From Amycolatopsis nalaikhensis (GTDB taxonomy: Bacteria; Actinomycetota; Actinomycetes; Mycobacteriales; Pseudonocardiaceae), in contig NZ_CP127173.1 of assembly GCF_030264295.1 (NCBI RefSeq), positions 3,851,501-3,915,500 on the forward strand: a stretch of 64,000 nucleotides of DNA, in the 5' to 3' direction. How positions within the stretch are numbered: position 1 is the stretch's first letter; each line of letters begins with the position of its first letter. Shown here in pieces: positions 1 to 8,484 of this stretch. The notes under the pieces are model-generated. The model worked only from the letters and a program-made list of their open reading frames with translations, ran no database searches and was not told where the DNA came from. Made by a program: the position numbers and the translations under genes.

Positions 1-337
1 CGTCGTCACGCTCGGGCTGTGGATCTTCTGCCTCGTCGACGTGATCACCACCGACGAATCGTCCTGCCGCAACCTGCCGAAGGGGCTGTGGCTGCTGCTC
101 GTGCTGGTGGTGCCGCTCGTCGGCTCGATCATCTGGCTGGTGGCGGGCCGTCCGCAGCAGTACGCCACGCGGGCCCGCGGCCCGTACGAGCGCACCGCGC
201 CGGCGTACCCGGAGTACGACCGCCCGGGCCGGTTCGCGGCGACGAGCCCCGAAGACGACGAGGAGTTCCTCCGCAAGTGCCGCGAGCGCGCGGAGGCTCA
301 GCGGAAGCTGGCCCGCGAGAAGCGCGCCGAGGACTGA
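1..337 (+). CDS. PLDc_N-type small membrane protein (5' end outside window)
   Basis: The reading frame is open from base 2 and ends at TGA 335-337, so the start lies upstream of the window. The visible part has two hydrophobic helices, one around LGLWIFCLVDVI and one around WLLLVLVVPLVGSIIWLVAG, separated by a short polar loop. This is the layout of the PLDc_N family (the short N-terminal domain of cardiolipin-synthase-like proteins, often stand-alone in actinomycetes). The rest is a charged cytosolic tail of about 55 residues rich in Arg and Glu. No catalytic HKD motif is present, so this is not an active phospholipase; function unknown. It converges on the marR-like gene, with a tandem repeat block between them. 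Confidence 0.7.
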   Translation, partial: VVTLGLWIFCLVDVITTDESSCRNLPKGLWLLLVLVVPLVGSIIWLVAGRPQQYATRARGPYERTAPAYPEYDRPGRFAATSPEDDEEFLRKCRERAEAQRKLAREKRAED

Positions 338-341
338 GCCA

Positions 342-459
342 AGCGCCCCAAGGCGGCCTTGGTTGCGTCTGACGCACCGAAGGCCACCTTGGTTGCGTCT
401 CACGCACCGAAGGCCACCTTGGTTGCGTCTCACGCACCGAAGGCCACATTGGGGCGCTA
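342..459. repeat. Tandem 30-nt repeat block in a convergent intergenic region
   Basis: Three consecutive 30-nt units start at 350, 380 and 410, and a fourth partial unit starts at 440. Units two and three are identical; the first differs at a few positions. Each unit contains a small palindrome (TGCGT-ctc-ACGCA) and an AAGGCCACCTT-like palindrome. The block is bracketed by inverted ends (AGCGCCCCAA at 342 and TTGGGGCGCT near 450), so the whole can fold back. It lies between two convergent stop codons and probably acts as a bidirectional terminator. Blocks of the same logic recur at 8401-8483 and 14222-14298. Confidence 0.7.
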
Positions 460-921
460 GCAGCCCGGGCCCTCGCAAGTGGCGCGTTCGTAGGCCTCCA
501 GCGTCGAGATCACCAGCTGCCGCTCGGCGGGGCTCAACGGCGCCAGCGCGTCACTCCACGCCTTCGCGCCGCGCGCCAGCCAGGCGTCGACCGCCGGGCG
601 CTTGTCCGGGGTGATGCTGACGATCGTGCGGCGGCGGTCGGCCGGGTCCTCCTCGCGGTTCAGCACGCCCTGGCGGCTGAGGTCGCCGACCATCAGGCTC
701 GCCGTCGTCGGGGCGACCTGCAGGCGGGTGGCCAGCTCCGTCACCGTCATCGGGCCGTCGAACAGCAGGTACGACAGCAGCGAGAGGTGCCGCGGCGCCA
801 GCGCGCAGCCGTTCAGCTCCTCGGGGACCGGGGTCCGCTTGGCCCGGCCGACCAGACGCGGCATGAGCAGCAGCAGCTGCCGCACGCCGTCCTCGACGCT
901 CGGTCCGGCCTCCGTTGACAC
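457..921 (-). CDS. MarR-family transcriptional regulator
   Basis: A 154-residue winged-helix regulator. The central region (LSLLSYLLFDGPMTVTELAT onward, then the recognition helix VAPTTASLMVGDL and the wing EEDPADRRRTIVSIT) is the standard MarR DNA-binding core, flanked by dimerisation helices. I chose GTG 921 because GGGAGG lies just upstream and because the frame before it has no family similarity, although it stays open to 1137. It is divergent from the DUF385 reductase gene at 1022, and a perfect palindrome between them (946-960) is its probable operator. MarR proteins usually repress their own gene and a neighbour, so control of the reductase is a reasonable inference. The ligand is unknown. 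Confidence 0.85.
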   Translation of the reverse strand: MSTEAGPSVEDGVRQLLLLMPRLVGRAKRTPVPEELNGCALAPRHLSLLSYLLFDGPMTVTELATRLQVAPTTASLMVGDLSRQGVLNREEDPADRRRTIVSITPDKRPAVDAWLARGAKAWSDALAPLSPAERQLVISTLEAYERATCEGPGC

Positions 922-945
922 CCCTGACCTCCCGTCGGTAACTTT

Positions 946-960
946 GTTTGCAAAGCAAAC
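946..960. promoter_or_regulatory. Probable MarR operator
   Basis: Perfect inverted repeat GTTTGC-aaa-GCAAAC in the 100-nt divergent region between the MarR gene (start 921) and the reductase gene (start 1022). Size, symmetry and AT-richness suit a MarR dimer site. Assignment is inferred from position. Confidence 0.55.
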
Positions 961-1021
961 GCATCGGGCTCGCCCGAGCGTACTCGCACCGGTCGAGCGT
1001 ACCGGCAGAACAGGGGATCCC

Positions 1022-1444
1022 ATGACCGCGCCAGCCGACATGAACGAGTTCAACAAGCAGGTCGCCGACGAGTTCCGCGCCAACGAAGGCAAGGTCGGGG
1101 GCATGTTCGCCGACAAGAACGTGCTCCTGCTCACCACGACCGGCGCGAAGAGTGGCCAGCCGCGCCTTTCGCCGTTGGTCTACACCCGCGACGGCGACCG
1201 CTACGTCATCGCCGCGTCCATGGGTGGCGCGCCGAAGAACCCGGCCTGGTACCACAACCTCGTTGCGAACCCGAAGGTCACCGTCGAGGTCGGCACCGAG
1301 AAGTTCGAGGCCACGGCCACGGTGATCGAGGACCGCGCCGAGCGCGACCGCCTCTACGCCGGCATGGTCGCGCACGCCGAGGGCTTCGCCGACTACGAGA
1401 AGAAGACGACCCGGGTCATCCCGATCGTGGTCCTCGAGCGCTAG
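1022..1444 (+). CDS. Deazaflavin (F420)-dependent nitroreductase-family protein, DUF385
   Basis: A 140-residue protein of the split-barrel DUF385/Ddn family, at about the usual length. Family features are LLLTTTGAKSGQPRLSPLVY near residue 40 and GGAPKNPAWYHNLVANPKV near residue 75, which in Ddn-like enzymes contact cofactor F420. The family reduces enones, nitroaromatics or quinones with F420H2; the substrate here cannot be read from sequence. The start follows a GGGGATCC-type leader rather than a strong Shine-Dalgarno. The stop codon overlaps the stop of the convergent acyltransferase gene (shared CTAG at 1441-1444). It is divergent from a MarR gene that may regulate it. Confidence 0.85.
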   Translation: MTAPADMNEFNKQVADEFRANEGKVGGMFADKNVLLLTTTGAKSGQPRLSPLVYTRDGDRYVIAASMGGAPKNPAWYHNLVANPKVTVEVGTEKFEATATVIEDRAERDRLYAGMVAHAEGFADYEKKTTRVIPIVVLER

Positions 1445-2598
1445 GACACCGACGCCGTCACGGGAGCGGGCTCGACGCGGGTCTCGGCCAGGCGCCGGGC
1501 TTCGCGGCGGGCCTCCTTCCGGGCGATGAGCCGCTTGCCGACGTCGATCAGGGGCTTCTCGACCCAGCGGTGGATCAGGTCCGCGATCGCCAGGCCGACC
1601 AGGAACACCGTCACCGCCGACGTCGTCTTGTTCTGCGCGAGCCCGGGCACCGCCTGCACGACGACGAAGTGCACCGGTCCCTGCAGCAGGTAGAGCGAGT
1701 ACGAGCGTTCGCCGACGAACCGCATCGGGGCCGTGCCGAGCAGCCACCGCAGTGGGCCCGGGCTCACCAGCACGATCAGCAGCAGCATGGTCAACACCGC
1801 GTACGCGACGAGCAGCAGCAGGTTCTGCCGCCCCCCGTTGAAGAGGCTGTCGAGGTTGACGTGCAGCAGCGCGAACGCGCCGACGATCGGGATCGCCGCC
1901 AGCGGGTGCGTCAACGGCCTCAGCAGCGCGTACCCGCGGCGGTAGTGCAGCAGGATCGCCAGCAGGCAGCCGGCGGCCAGGATGAAGTAGTGGATGCTCG
2001 AGTGGTAGATCGCGACCTTCGAGTCGCCGAGCTCCCAGCCGCTGGTCACCGGCACCAGCGCGAGCAGCGCGACCATCGCCGCGGTGATCAGCAGGAACTT
2101 GCGCCGGGCCGCGCCGATCCCGATCGCCACCAGCAGGAACGGCCAGACCAGGTAGAACTTCTCCTCGATGCCGAGCGTCCACGAGCCGCTGAAGAAGTTG
2201 TCCGCGGAGTGGTCGCTGGTCGAGGGGAAGAATTCGTTGAGGAACGTCAGGTAGTACTTGAGCGCGCGGGGGAAGCCGCGTTCCTCGAACTCGCCGCGCA
2301 GCAGGACGAACGCGATGATCCCGCCGAGGATCACCAGGTACGGCGGCAGGATCCGGAAGACCCGCCGCAGGTAGAAGTTCGACAGCGAGATCCGGCCGGT
2401 CCGGTCCTGCTCACGCAGCAGCAGCGTCGTGATCAGGAACCCGGACAGCACGAAGAAGATGTAGACGCCGACCCAGCCCGACAGCCACGTCCACTTCGGG
2501 CCGCCGAAGTGGAAGAAGATGACCATCGTCGCGGCGAGCGCGCGGAGGCCGTCGAGCCCGGGGAACCGGCGGCTGCCGAGGAAGTCCTCGTGGCTCAT
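1441..2598 (-). CDS. Acyltransferase 3 family membrane protein
   Basis: A 385-residue polytopic membrane protein. It opens with FPGLDGLRALAATMVIFFHF, the family signature with the catalytic His in the first transmembrane segment, and continues through about ten hydrophobic helices. SYSLYLLQGPVHF and IHRWVEKPL near the C-terminus are typical of AT3/OafB-like O-acyltransferases. These proteins move acyl groups from the cytosol onto cell-surface sugars or secreted glycans. The start is ATG 2598; the frame upstream is unrelated Arg-rich sequence. Its 3' end overlaps the convergent reductase gene. The acceptor is unknown. Confidence 0.88.
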   Translation of the reverse strand: MSHEDFLGSRRFPGLDGLRALAATMVIFFHFGGPKWTWLSGWVGVYIFFVLSGFLITTLLLREQDRTGRISLSNFYLRRVFRILPPYLVILGGIIAFVLLRGEFEERGFPRALKYYLTFLNEFFPSTSDHSADNFFSGSWTLGIEEKFYLVWPFLLVAIGIGAARRKFLLITAAMVALLALVPVTSGWELGDSKVAIYHSSIHYFILAAGCLLAILLHYRRGYALLRPLTHPLAAIPIVGAFALLHVNLDSLFNGGRQNLLLLVAYAVLTMLLLIVLVSPGPLRWLLGTAPMRFVGERSYSLYLLQGPVHFVVVQAVPGLAQNKTTSAVTVFLVGLAIADLIHRWVEKPLIDVGKRLIARKEARREARRLAETRVEPAPVTASVS

Positions 2599-2657
2599 GG
2601 TGCGCAAGGCGGTTCCCCCGGTCGGTGTGATCGTCGGGGCGAGTATATGGCGTCGCC

Positions 2658-3962
2658 TTACTCGCCCTTTGCCAGCGGTCGGAGGGTGCCCCGGGCGTCG
2701 TACCGGCGCTTGACCTCGCGCAACCTCGCCAGCTCGCCGCTCGGGTGGACGCTCTCGGCGACCTCCGACGGCGCGTGCTCGCCGTACACGAACGGCAGCA
2801 GCCGCCCGGTCGACCACGGCGCCAGCGCGTCGAACAGCTTCGCGTGCGCCCGCCGGACGGCCTCGATGCCGTCGTCGCCGACCACCGAGAGCGCGCGGAC
2901 GACGTACTCCGCCGAGCGGTCCCAGCCGACGCCCGGCTGCTCGGGCGCCTCGGCGAGCGCGCCGCCGAGCCGGTCGACGATCAGCACGGTCGGCACCGCG
3001 GCGCCGGGGCCCGCGTGCTCGAGGACGGCGTCGAGCATGGCGTCGTTCAGCTGCGTGACGGTCGCGTTCGTGCCGTGGTAGCCGTGCGGGTGCGGCGGCT
3101 CGGCGGCGATCGAGCCGGACTCGGTGAACGGCATCCGCCGCAGGGAGTCCGTCAACGTCGGCGCGACGGCCTGCAGCGGGGCGACCAGCTCGTCGCCGTC
3201 GTCGCCGAGGTAGGCGACGCGGACGTGCGCGACGTGCTTGCCGCGCAAAGGTTCGGGCACCATCGGCAGGTCCGGCAGCGGCAGCACGGCGATCGACGTC
3301 GACAGCGTGTCCGGCGCGGCCATCGACCACGTGCGCCAGGCCCGCAGTACCGCGGGCAGGTCGGCGGTGTCGAAGTGCAGGCCGCCGCCGTACAGCTCGG
3401 TGACCGGGACCAGGGCGAACTCCATCGCCGTGACGATCCCGAAGCTGTCCCGGCCGCCGCGCAATGCCCAGAACAGGTCCGAGCCCGGTTCGACGCGGCG
3501 GAGTTCGCCATCGGCGGTGACGACGTCGAGGGCGCGGACGTGGTCGGCGGCGCGGCCGTAGCGGCGGGCCATCAGCCCGAAGCCGCCGCTGAGCGTGTAG
3601 CCGACGACGCCGACGTCCGGCGACGAGCCGCTGAGCGGCGCCAGCCCGTGCGGGGCGGCGGCCTCGATCACCGCGCCCCAGCGGACCCCGGCCTCGACGC
3701 GCGCCGTGCGGGCGTCGGCGTCGATCTCGACGCCGGTCATCCGGCGCGTGCTGATCAGCAGGCCGTCGGTGCCCGCGGTCAGGCCGTGCCCGGTGGCCTG
3801 GACGGCGACCGGCAGATCGTGCTCCGCGGCGTAGCGCACCGCGGCGACGACGTCGTCGGCGTTCTCGGCGGTGACGACCACCGCGGGCGAGCTGGGCACC
3901 GCCGTCTGGAACCCGGCGACTTCTTCGGCGTACCCGTCCTGACCAGGGCGGAGGATGTTCAT
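2658..3962 (-). CDS. FAD-binding (PCMH-type) oxidoreductase with BBE-like C-terminus
   Basis: A 434-residue flavoprotein of the VAO/berberine-bridge superfamily. The FAD domain spans roughly residues 30-200 (PAVVVTAENADDVVAAVRYA, then VQATGHGLTAGTDG and GLAPLSGSSPDVGVVGYTLS), followed by a substrate domain and a C-terminal RYDARGTLRPL resembling the BBE tail. Such enzymes oxidise sugars, alcohols or aromatics. Start ATG 3962 is preceded by GAAAGGAGC. The gene is divergent from a LysR gene and the two share a 92-nt control region, a classic regulator-target pair. The substrate is not readable, and the covalent flavin attachment residue is uncertain. Confidence 0.85.
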   Translation of the reverse strand: MNILRPGQDGYAEEVAGFQTAVPSSPAVVVTAENADDVVAAVRYAAEHDLPVAVQATGHGLTAGTDGLLISTRRMTGVEIDADARTARVEAGVRWGAVIEAAAPHGLAPLSGSSPDVGVVGYTLSGGFGLMARRYGRAADHVRALDVVTADGELRRVEPGSDLFWALRGGRDSFGIVTAMEFALVPVTELYGGGLHFDTADLPAVLRAWRTWSMAAPDTLSTSIAVLPLPDLPMVPEPLRGKHVAHVRVAYLGDDGDELVAPLQAVAPTLTDSLRRMPFTESGSIAAEPPHPHGYHGTNATVTQLNDAMLDAVLEHAGPGAAVPTVLIVDRLGGALAEAPEQPGVGWDRSAEYVVRALSVVGDDGIEAVRRAHAKLFDALAPWSTGRLLPFVYGEHAPSEVAESVHPSGELARLREVKRRYDARGTLRPLAKGE

Positions 3963-4030
3963 CTCGGCTCCTTTCTCGTTCGCTGCTTCCAGCTTCGTGC
4001 CGACGTCCTCAGAAGTCCAAGATCTGGTTT

Positions 4031-4045
4031 TTCTACTCACTAGAA
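4031..4045. promoter_or_regulatory. Putative LysR operator
   Basis: Inverted repeat TTCTA-ctcac-TAGAA lies just before the LysR start (4055) and between it and the divergent FAD-oxidoreductase start (3962). It is AT-rich in a GC-rich context and resembles a LysR half-site pair. Position close to the LysR start suggests autorepression. Confidence 0.5.
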
Positions 4046-4054
4046 TCAGTGCTT

Positions 4055-4966
4055 ATGGAACTGCACCAGCTCGCGTACTTCGTCGCGGTCGCCGAGGAAG
4101 GCACCTTCACCCGCGCGGCCGAACGCCTGCACGTCGCCCAGCCCGGGGTGAGCGCGCAGGTCCGGCGGCTCGAACGGGAGCTGGGGCAGGAGCTGCTGGA
4201 CCGGTCCGGGCGCACGGTTCGGCTCACCGACGTCGGCGCCGCTGCGCTGCCGCACGCCCGTGCCGCGCTCGCGGCCGTGCGCGGTGTCCGCGAAGCCGTC
4301 GACGAGCTGGCCGGGCTGGTCCGCGGGCAGGTCGCGATCGGCGCGGTGACGTCGGCGGGCCCGGTCGGGCTGCCGGACCTGCTGGCCCGCTTCCACGAGC
4401 GGTACCCGGCCGTCGAGATCACACTGTCCGAAGCCAATTCCGACACGATGCTCGCGGCGCTGCGCGAAGGACGGCTCGACGTCGCCGTGGTCGGCCTCTC
4501 GACGGACCCACCACCCGGCATCGCGACGCAGGTGCTGGTCGACGAGCCGTTCCTGGCTGTCACGGCGCCCGGCGGGCTGCTGTCCGACCGGAGTGCGGTC
4601 GCGATCCCGGACCTGGGCGGCCTGCCGCTGATGGCTCTGCCGAAGGGGACGGGCCTGCGTACGGCGTTGGACGCCGCCTTCGCGCGCGAGGGGCTGACGC
4701 CGCGGATCGCGTTCGAGGCGGCCGACCCGAACGTCCTGGTGCAGCTGGCCTTGCGCGGTCTCGGCGTCGCGGTCGTGCCGGAGTCACTGGCCCGCTACCA
4801 CCAGGCGGAGCTGCGGATCGTCGAGATCACCGGGCCGGGGCTGCGGGGCGTGCTGGCGCTGGCCTGGCGGACGGAGGGCCCGCTGAGCCCGGCCGCGCGC
4901 GCCTTGATCGCCTTCGCGCGCCGGACTCTTGACACACCGTCAACAACGGCGTTTCCTGAGTCGTGA
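4055..4966 (+). CDS. LysR-family transcriptional regulator
   Basis: A 303-residue LysR protein. The N-terminal helix-turn-helix is clear (MELHQLAYFVAVAEEGTFTR, then AAERLHVAQPGVSAQVRRLE), followed by the linker helix and a two-lobed effector domain from about residue 90. ATG 4055 is preferred over GTG 4049 because the family consensus begins at MELHQL. It is divergent from the FAD-dependent oxidoreductase, its likely target. The effector is unknown. Confidence 0.9.
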   Translation: MELHQLAYFVAVAEEGTFTRAAERLHVAQPGVSAQVRRLERELGQELLDRSGRTVRLTDVGAAALPHARAALAAVRGVREAVDELAGLVRGQVAIGAVTSAGPVGLPDLLARFHERYPAVEITLSEANSDTMLAALREGRLDVAVVGLSTDPPPGIATQVLVDEPFLAVTAPGGLLSDRSAVAIPDLGGLPLMALPKGTGLRTALDAAFAREGLTPRIAFEAADPNVLVQLALRGLGVAVVPESLARYHQAELRIVEITGPGLRGVLALAWRTEGPLSPAARALIAFARRTLDTPSTTAFPES

Positions 4967-4991
4967 ACCGCTCACGCGAGGAGGCGTGCCG

Positions 4992-5789
4992 ATGGCCGAA
5001 ACCGCCCTCCGCGACGCCGTCGTCGGCGCCGGGCTGCTGGCCGGCAGCGCGAACGTGATCATGCAGCTCTCCCGCGCCCCGGTCGGGTACGGCGTGCTGG
5101 AGAGCAAGGTCGACAGCGGCAACCTCTTCCGCCACCCGCTCAAGCGGACGCGGACCACGCTCACCTACCTCGCCGTCGCCACGATGGGCACCGACGCCGA
5201 GCGCGCGGCGTACCGGCGGGGCGTCAACCAGGCGCACGCGCAGGTGCATTCGACCGCCTCGAGCCCGGTCGCGTACAACGCCTTCGACACCGACCTCCAG
5301 CTGTGGGTCGCGGCCTGCCTGTACAAGGGTTTCGAAGACGTCTACCTCGCGTTCGTCGGCGGCGATCCGGAGCGGTTCTACGGCGAGGCGGCCGCGCTGG
5401 GCACGACGTTGCAGGTCCACCCGGAGATGTGGCCCGCCGATCGGGCGGCCTTCGAGGAGTACTGGGCCGCCGGGCTGGCCGAGGTCGGCATCGACGACAC
5501 GGTCCGCCGGTACCTGACCGACATCGTCGACCTGCGGTTCGTGCACCCGGTGCTCGCCGCGCCGGCACGGCGGTTCCACCGGTTCGTCACGACGGGGTTC
5601 CTGCCGCAGCGCTTCCGCGACGAAATGCGCCTGCCGTGGACCGAGGCGGACCAGCGCCGGTTCGACGCGCTCCTCGCCGCGATCGGCCGGGTGGTGAAGG
5701 TGCTGCCGCCCCCGCTGCGGCGCTTCCCGTTCAACGCCTGCCTCTGGGACCTGCGGTGGCGCCTGCGCACGGGGCGTCCGCCGGTCTGA
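4992..5789 (+). CDS. MpaB/DUF2236 (latex-clearing/oxygenase-like) protein
   Basis: A 265-residue, mostly helical protein of the oxygenase MpaB family (DUF2236), which includes haem-b enzymes such as rubber oxygenase Lcp and fungal MpaB. Family landmarks are the Arg/Thr-rich KRTRTTLTYLAVATMG near residue 55, the His in VNQAHAQVHS and the FDTDLQLWVAACLYKGF segment. Start ATG 4992 is preceded by GAGGAGG; the longer open frame upstream overlaps the LysR gene and lacks similarity. There is no signal peptide. Haem binding is a family expectation; substrate unknown. Confidence 0.8.
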   Translation: MAETALRDAVVGAGLLAGSANVIMQLSRAPVGYGVLESKVDSGNLFRHPLKRTRTTLTYLAVATMGTDAERAAYRRGVNQAHAQVHSTASSPVAYNAFDTDLQLWVAACLYKGFEDVYLAFVGGDPERFYGEAAALGTTLQVHPEMWPADRAAFEEYWAAGLAEVGIDDTVRRYLTDIVDLRFVHPVLAAPARRFHRFVTTGFLPQRFRDEMRLPWTEADQRRFDALLAAIGRVVKVLPPPLRRFPFNACLWDLRWRLRTGRPPV

Positions 5790-5837
5790 GCCGCCCGGAT
5801 ACAGTGTCGGGTCGGCACAGCCACCCGAGGGGATTCC

Positions 5838-7412
5838 ATGACGGCGATCGAGGCGGACGTCGAGCCCGGAACCACCGCGCCGGACCGGCCCCGGCGGCTC
5901 CCGCTGGTCCTCGTTTCGCTGGTGCTGCTGGGCGTTTTCCTCGTCGGTGCGTGGGCGGCCTGGTTCTTCACGATCGACGACGCGTTCATCAGCTTCCGCT
6001 ACTCGGCGAACCTCGCCGCGGGCCACGGGCCGGTGTGGAACGTCGACGGCCCGCGCGTCGAAGGTTTCACGAACTTCGCCTGGGTGGTCTGGTCGGGGCT
6101 GGGCGCGTGGCTCGGGCTCGCGTTGCCGTTCTTCACCAAGGTGACGTCGCTGGTGCTCGGCCTGGCGACGCTCTACCTGCTCATCCGCGAAGGCCACAAG
6201 CGTGCCGGGCTGACCGGCGTGCTGGTCGGCGCGGGCGCGTACGTCGTGTTCCTGCCGACGTACTTCCACATCACCGCGGGCCTGGAGACGGCCGCGTTCG
6301 CCGCGGTGCTGCTGCGCGTCGTCGTGCTCGGGCTGCGCGTGCTCTCGGGCGAGCGGGTCCGGACGTGGGAGCCGCCGGTACTGCTGCTCCTGCTCGGCAT
6401 GCTGCGGCCCGAAGGCGTGCTGGCCGCCCTGCCGGTGGTCGGCTTGTGGCTGTGGCGAGAACGCGGTCGCGCTTCGGCGCGGTGGTGGACGCTGGCCGCG
6501 GTCGTCGTCGGCGCGGGCTATTTCGTCTGGCGCTGGCAGTACTACGGCCAGCTGCTGCCGAACACCTTCTACGTCAAGTTCGGCCACCTCGACTCCGGCT
6601 GGCTGTGGACGAAGCACACGACGGTGCTGCTCCTCCCGCTCCTGCTGCTGACGCTGTCGCTGGTGTTCCGCCGGGCGACGCGGGCGATGGGCGTGCTGCT
6701 GGTGGTCACCGTCGCGGTCACGTACCTGACGTACGCGGTGTCCGGGCCGACCATGGACTACCTCGACCGCTTCGCCGACCACGCGATCCCCGTCCTCTGC
6801 CTGGGCGCCGGGCTCGCCGCCGGGACGCTGGCGCCGCGGGTCGTCGGCGCGCTGCTCGGCCTGGTGGCCGTCGGCTGGTCGGCCGTCGCGGGCGTGTCCG
6901 CGCCCGACCTGGCGGCGGCCGCGAACTACGGGCCCGACCTGCAACGCGCGCACGTCGCGATCGGCAAGGGCTTGGCCGCGGCCGACGTCCCGCCGTCGTC
7001 GCGCACGCTCGCCGTCTCGGACGCGGGCGCGATCCCGTACTACAGCGGCTGGACGGCGATCGACTACATCGGGCTCAACGACGCCGCGATCGCCCGCGGC
7101 GCGAACCCGACCGAGGTCGTCATGCGGGCCCGGCCGACGGTGATCGTGGTGACCGCGAGCGGCCCCGACCCCTCGGGCACCCCGTACGGCTTCGACTTCG
7201 CCAAGGCGACCGCGGGCTACGAGGAAGTCGCGACGGTCGAGATGCGCGCCGGGTACTGGCAGGACGTCTACGCGCTGCCGCAGTACGCGTCGACGGTCGG
7301 CGAGCACGTCCGGCGCAGCACCGACGCCGCCCGGCAGGTCAACGACCCCGGGCGGCCCGAGGACACCATCGACCGCTGGCTCGACCGGCTCCGCTCGCAG
7401 CTGCCACTTTGA
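5838..7412 (+). CDS. GT-C fold integral membrane glycosyltransferase, AftB/ArnT-like
   Basis: A 524-residue protein with a short polar N-terminus, about ten transmembrane helices and a soluble C-terminal part. The first extracytoplasmic loop contains FTIDDAFISFRYSANLAAG, with the paired acidic residues (DD) that carry catalysis in GT-C enzymes using polyprenyl-phosphate sugars. The following VWNVDGPRVEGFTNF is typical of the actinobacterial branch containing the arabinofuranosyltransferase AftB. A role in arabinan or mannan assembly at the outer membrane face is likely, but donor and acceptor cannot be assigned. The ATG start follows GAGGGGATTCC. It stands alone between the MpaB and polymerase genes. 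Confidence 0.75.
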   Translation: MTAIEADVEPGTTAPDRPRRLPLVLVSLVLLGVFLVGAWAAWFFTIDDAFISFRYSANLAAGHGPVWNVDGPRVEGFTNFAWVVWSGLGAWLGLALPFFTKVTSLVLGLATLYLLIREGHKRAGLTGVLVGAGAYVVFLPTYFHITAGLETAAFAAVLLRVVVLGLRVLSGERVRTWEPPVLLLLLGMLRPEGVLAALPVVGLWLWRERGRASARWWTLAAVVVGAGYFVWRWQYYGQLLPNTFYVKFGHLDSGWLWTKHTTVLLLPLLLLTLSLVFRRATRAMGVLLVVTVAVTYLTYAVSGPTMDYLDRFADHAIPVLCLGAGLAAGTLAPRVVGALLGLVAVGWSAVAGVSAPDLAAAANYGPDLQRAHVAIGKGLAAADVPPSSRTLAVSDAGAIPYYSGWTAIDYIGLNDAAIARGANPTEVVMRARPTVIVVTASGPDPSGTPYGFDFAKATAGYEEVATVEMRAGYWQDVYALPQYASTVGEHVRRSTDAARQVNDPGRPEDTIDRWLDRLRSQLPL

Positions 7413-7450
7413 GAGTTGACCGCCTCGCGCGGGGGCGCGAAGGTGGGCCG

Positions 7451-8407
7451 ATGGGCAGTGATGAGATTCGGCACGGCGTCAAGCTCAGCAGTCTCGACCA
7501 GGAAGTCTTCCCCGGTGCCGGGGCGACCAAGCGCGACCTGGTGGACTACCTGGAAGCCGTCGCCGACCGGATGCTGCCGGAACTGCACGACCGGCTGCTG
7601 AGCGTCGTGCGGGTGCTGCGCGGGCAGGGCCCGTTCATGCAGAAGAACCTGCCGAAGTACACGCCCGACTGGGTGCAGCGGCAGGCGCTGTGGGCCGACC
7701 GCTCGCGGCGCGAAGTGACGTACGCGCTGTGCAACGACCTCCGCACGCTGCTGTGGTTCGGCAACCAGCGCGCGATCGAGTACCACACGACGCTCTTCCG
7801 CACCGAGCCCGCGAACGGCCCGACGCACCTGATCCTCGACCTCGACCCGCCGGAGGACGGCCCGTTTTCACTGGCCACCGGCGCGGCGAAGCTGGTGCGC
7901 GAGGCGTTGCGCAACGACGGCCTCGACGGCGCGGTGAAGACCAGCGGGTCCAAGGGGGTGCACGTGTTCGTGCCGCTCGCGCCGGGCCAGTCGACCGAGG
8001 ACATCGCCGCGGCGACGCGGGCGGTGGCCGCGCGCGCCGAGCGCGTCGACCCGACGCTGGGCACGACCGAGTACATCAAGGAACGCCGTGAGGGCAAGGT
8101 GTTCCTGGATTCGACCCGCTCCGGCGGCGGCACGGTGGTGTGCGTCTACAGCCCGCGCCACCGGCCGGGGATGCCGGTGTCGTTCCCGGTCCGCTGGGCC
8201 GACCTCGACGGGGTCAAGCCGTCCGACTTCACGGTGCACACGGCGCCGGGCCTGCTCGACGGCGGCGACCCGTGGACCGACGAGATGCCGGAGCCGTTCG
8301 TCCTGCCGGAGGACCTGGTGGCGGAGGGGCACACGATCCCGATCGCCCGGGTGGCGGCGATGCACGAGGGCAAACGCCGAGCCCGGGCGGCCCGCGAGTC
8401 GGGCTGA
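7451..8407 (+). CDS. LigD-type polymerase/primase domain protein (stand-alone)
   Basis: A 318-residue archaeo-eukaryotic primase-type protein matching the polymerase domain of NHEJ ligase D. Catalytic motif I is ILDLDPPEDGPF (the DxD pair), motif II is TSGSKGVHVFVP (SxH), and motif III is in KVFLDSTRSGGGT. FMQKNLPKYTPDWV and YALCNDLRTLLWFGNQ match the 5'-phosphate and template-binding region. There are no ligase or phosphoesterase domains, and no Ku gene lies nearby, so this is a split stand-alone polymerase as often found in actinomycetes. It may fill gaps or add ribonucleotides at DNA breaks. Its stop codon is embedded in the 30-nt repeat downstream. Confidence 0.88.
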   Translation: MGSDEIRHGVKLSSLDQEVFPGAGATKRDLVDYLEAVADRMLPELHDRLLSVVRVLRGQGPFMQKNLPKYTPDWVQRQALWADRSRREVTYALCNDLRTLLWFGNQRAIEYHTTLFRTEPANGPTHLILDLDPPEDGPFSLATGAAKLVREALRNDGLDGAVKTSGSKGVHVFVPLAPGQSTEDIAAATRAVAARAERVDPTLGTTEYIKERREGKVFLDSTRSGGGTVVCVYSPRHRPGMPVSFPVRWADLDGVKPSDFTVHTAPGLLDGGDPWTDEMPEPFVLPEDLVAEGHTIPIARVAAMHEGKRRARAARESG

Positions 8408-8483
8408 AGGGGACTTTGCTCGCATCAGACGCGCTGAAGGGGACTTTCCTCGCATCAGATGCGATGAACGTCCCCTTCAGCCC
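8401..8483. terminator. Repeat-built bidirectional terminator between convergent genes
   Basis: Two tandem 30-nt units (8403-8432 and 8433-8462), each beginning GCTGAAGGGGACTTT and ending in a GCATCAGATGC-type palindrome, are followed by the inverted end GTCCCCTTCAGCCC. The flanks pair to give a strong hairpin. The TGA of the polymerase gene (8405-8407) lies inside the first unit. The last 30 bases recur almost exactly at 14270-14298. Confidence 0.7.
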
Positions 8484-8484
8484 G

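Noticed and set aside
350..459. Possible CRISPR-like array
   Set aside because: The 30-nt units are directly abutting with no unique spacers, and no cas genes are present; this is a tandem repeat/terminator.
4827..7307. An 826-codon minus-strand frame
   Set aside because: Extremely rich in Arg, Gln and His, without motifs, and antisense to two well-supported genes.
5303..8407. A 1,034-codon plus-strand frame
   Set aside because: Only its end (7451-8407, LigD polymerase) is real; the remainder is an out-of-frame shadow of the MpaB and glycosyltransferase genes caused by high GC.
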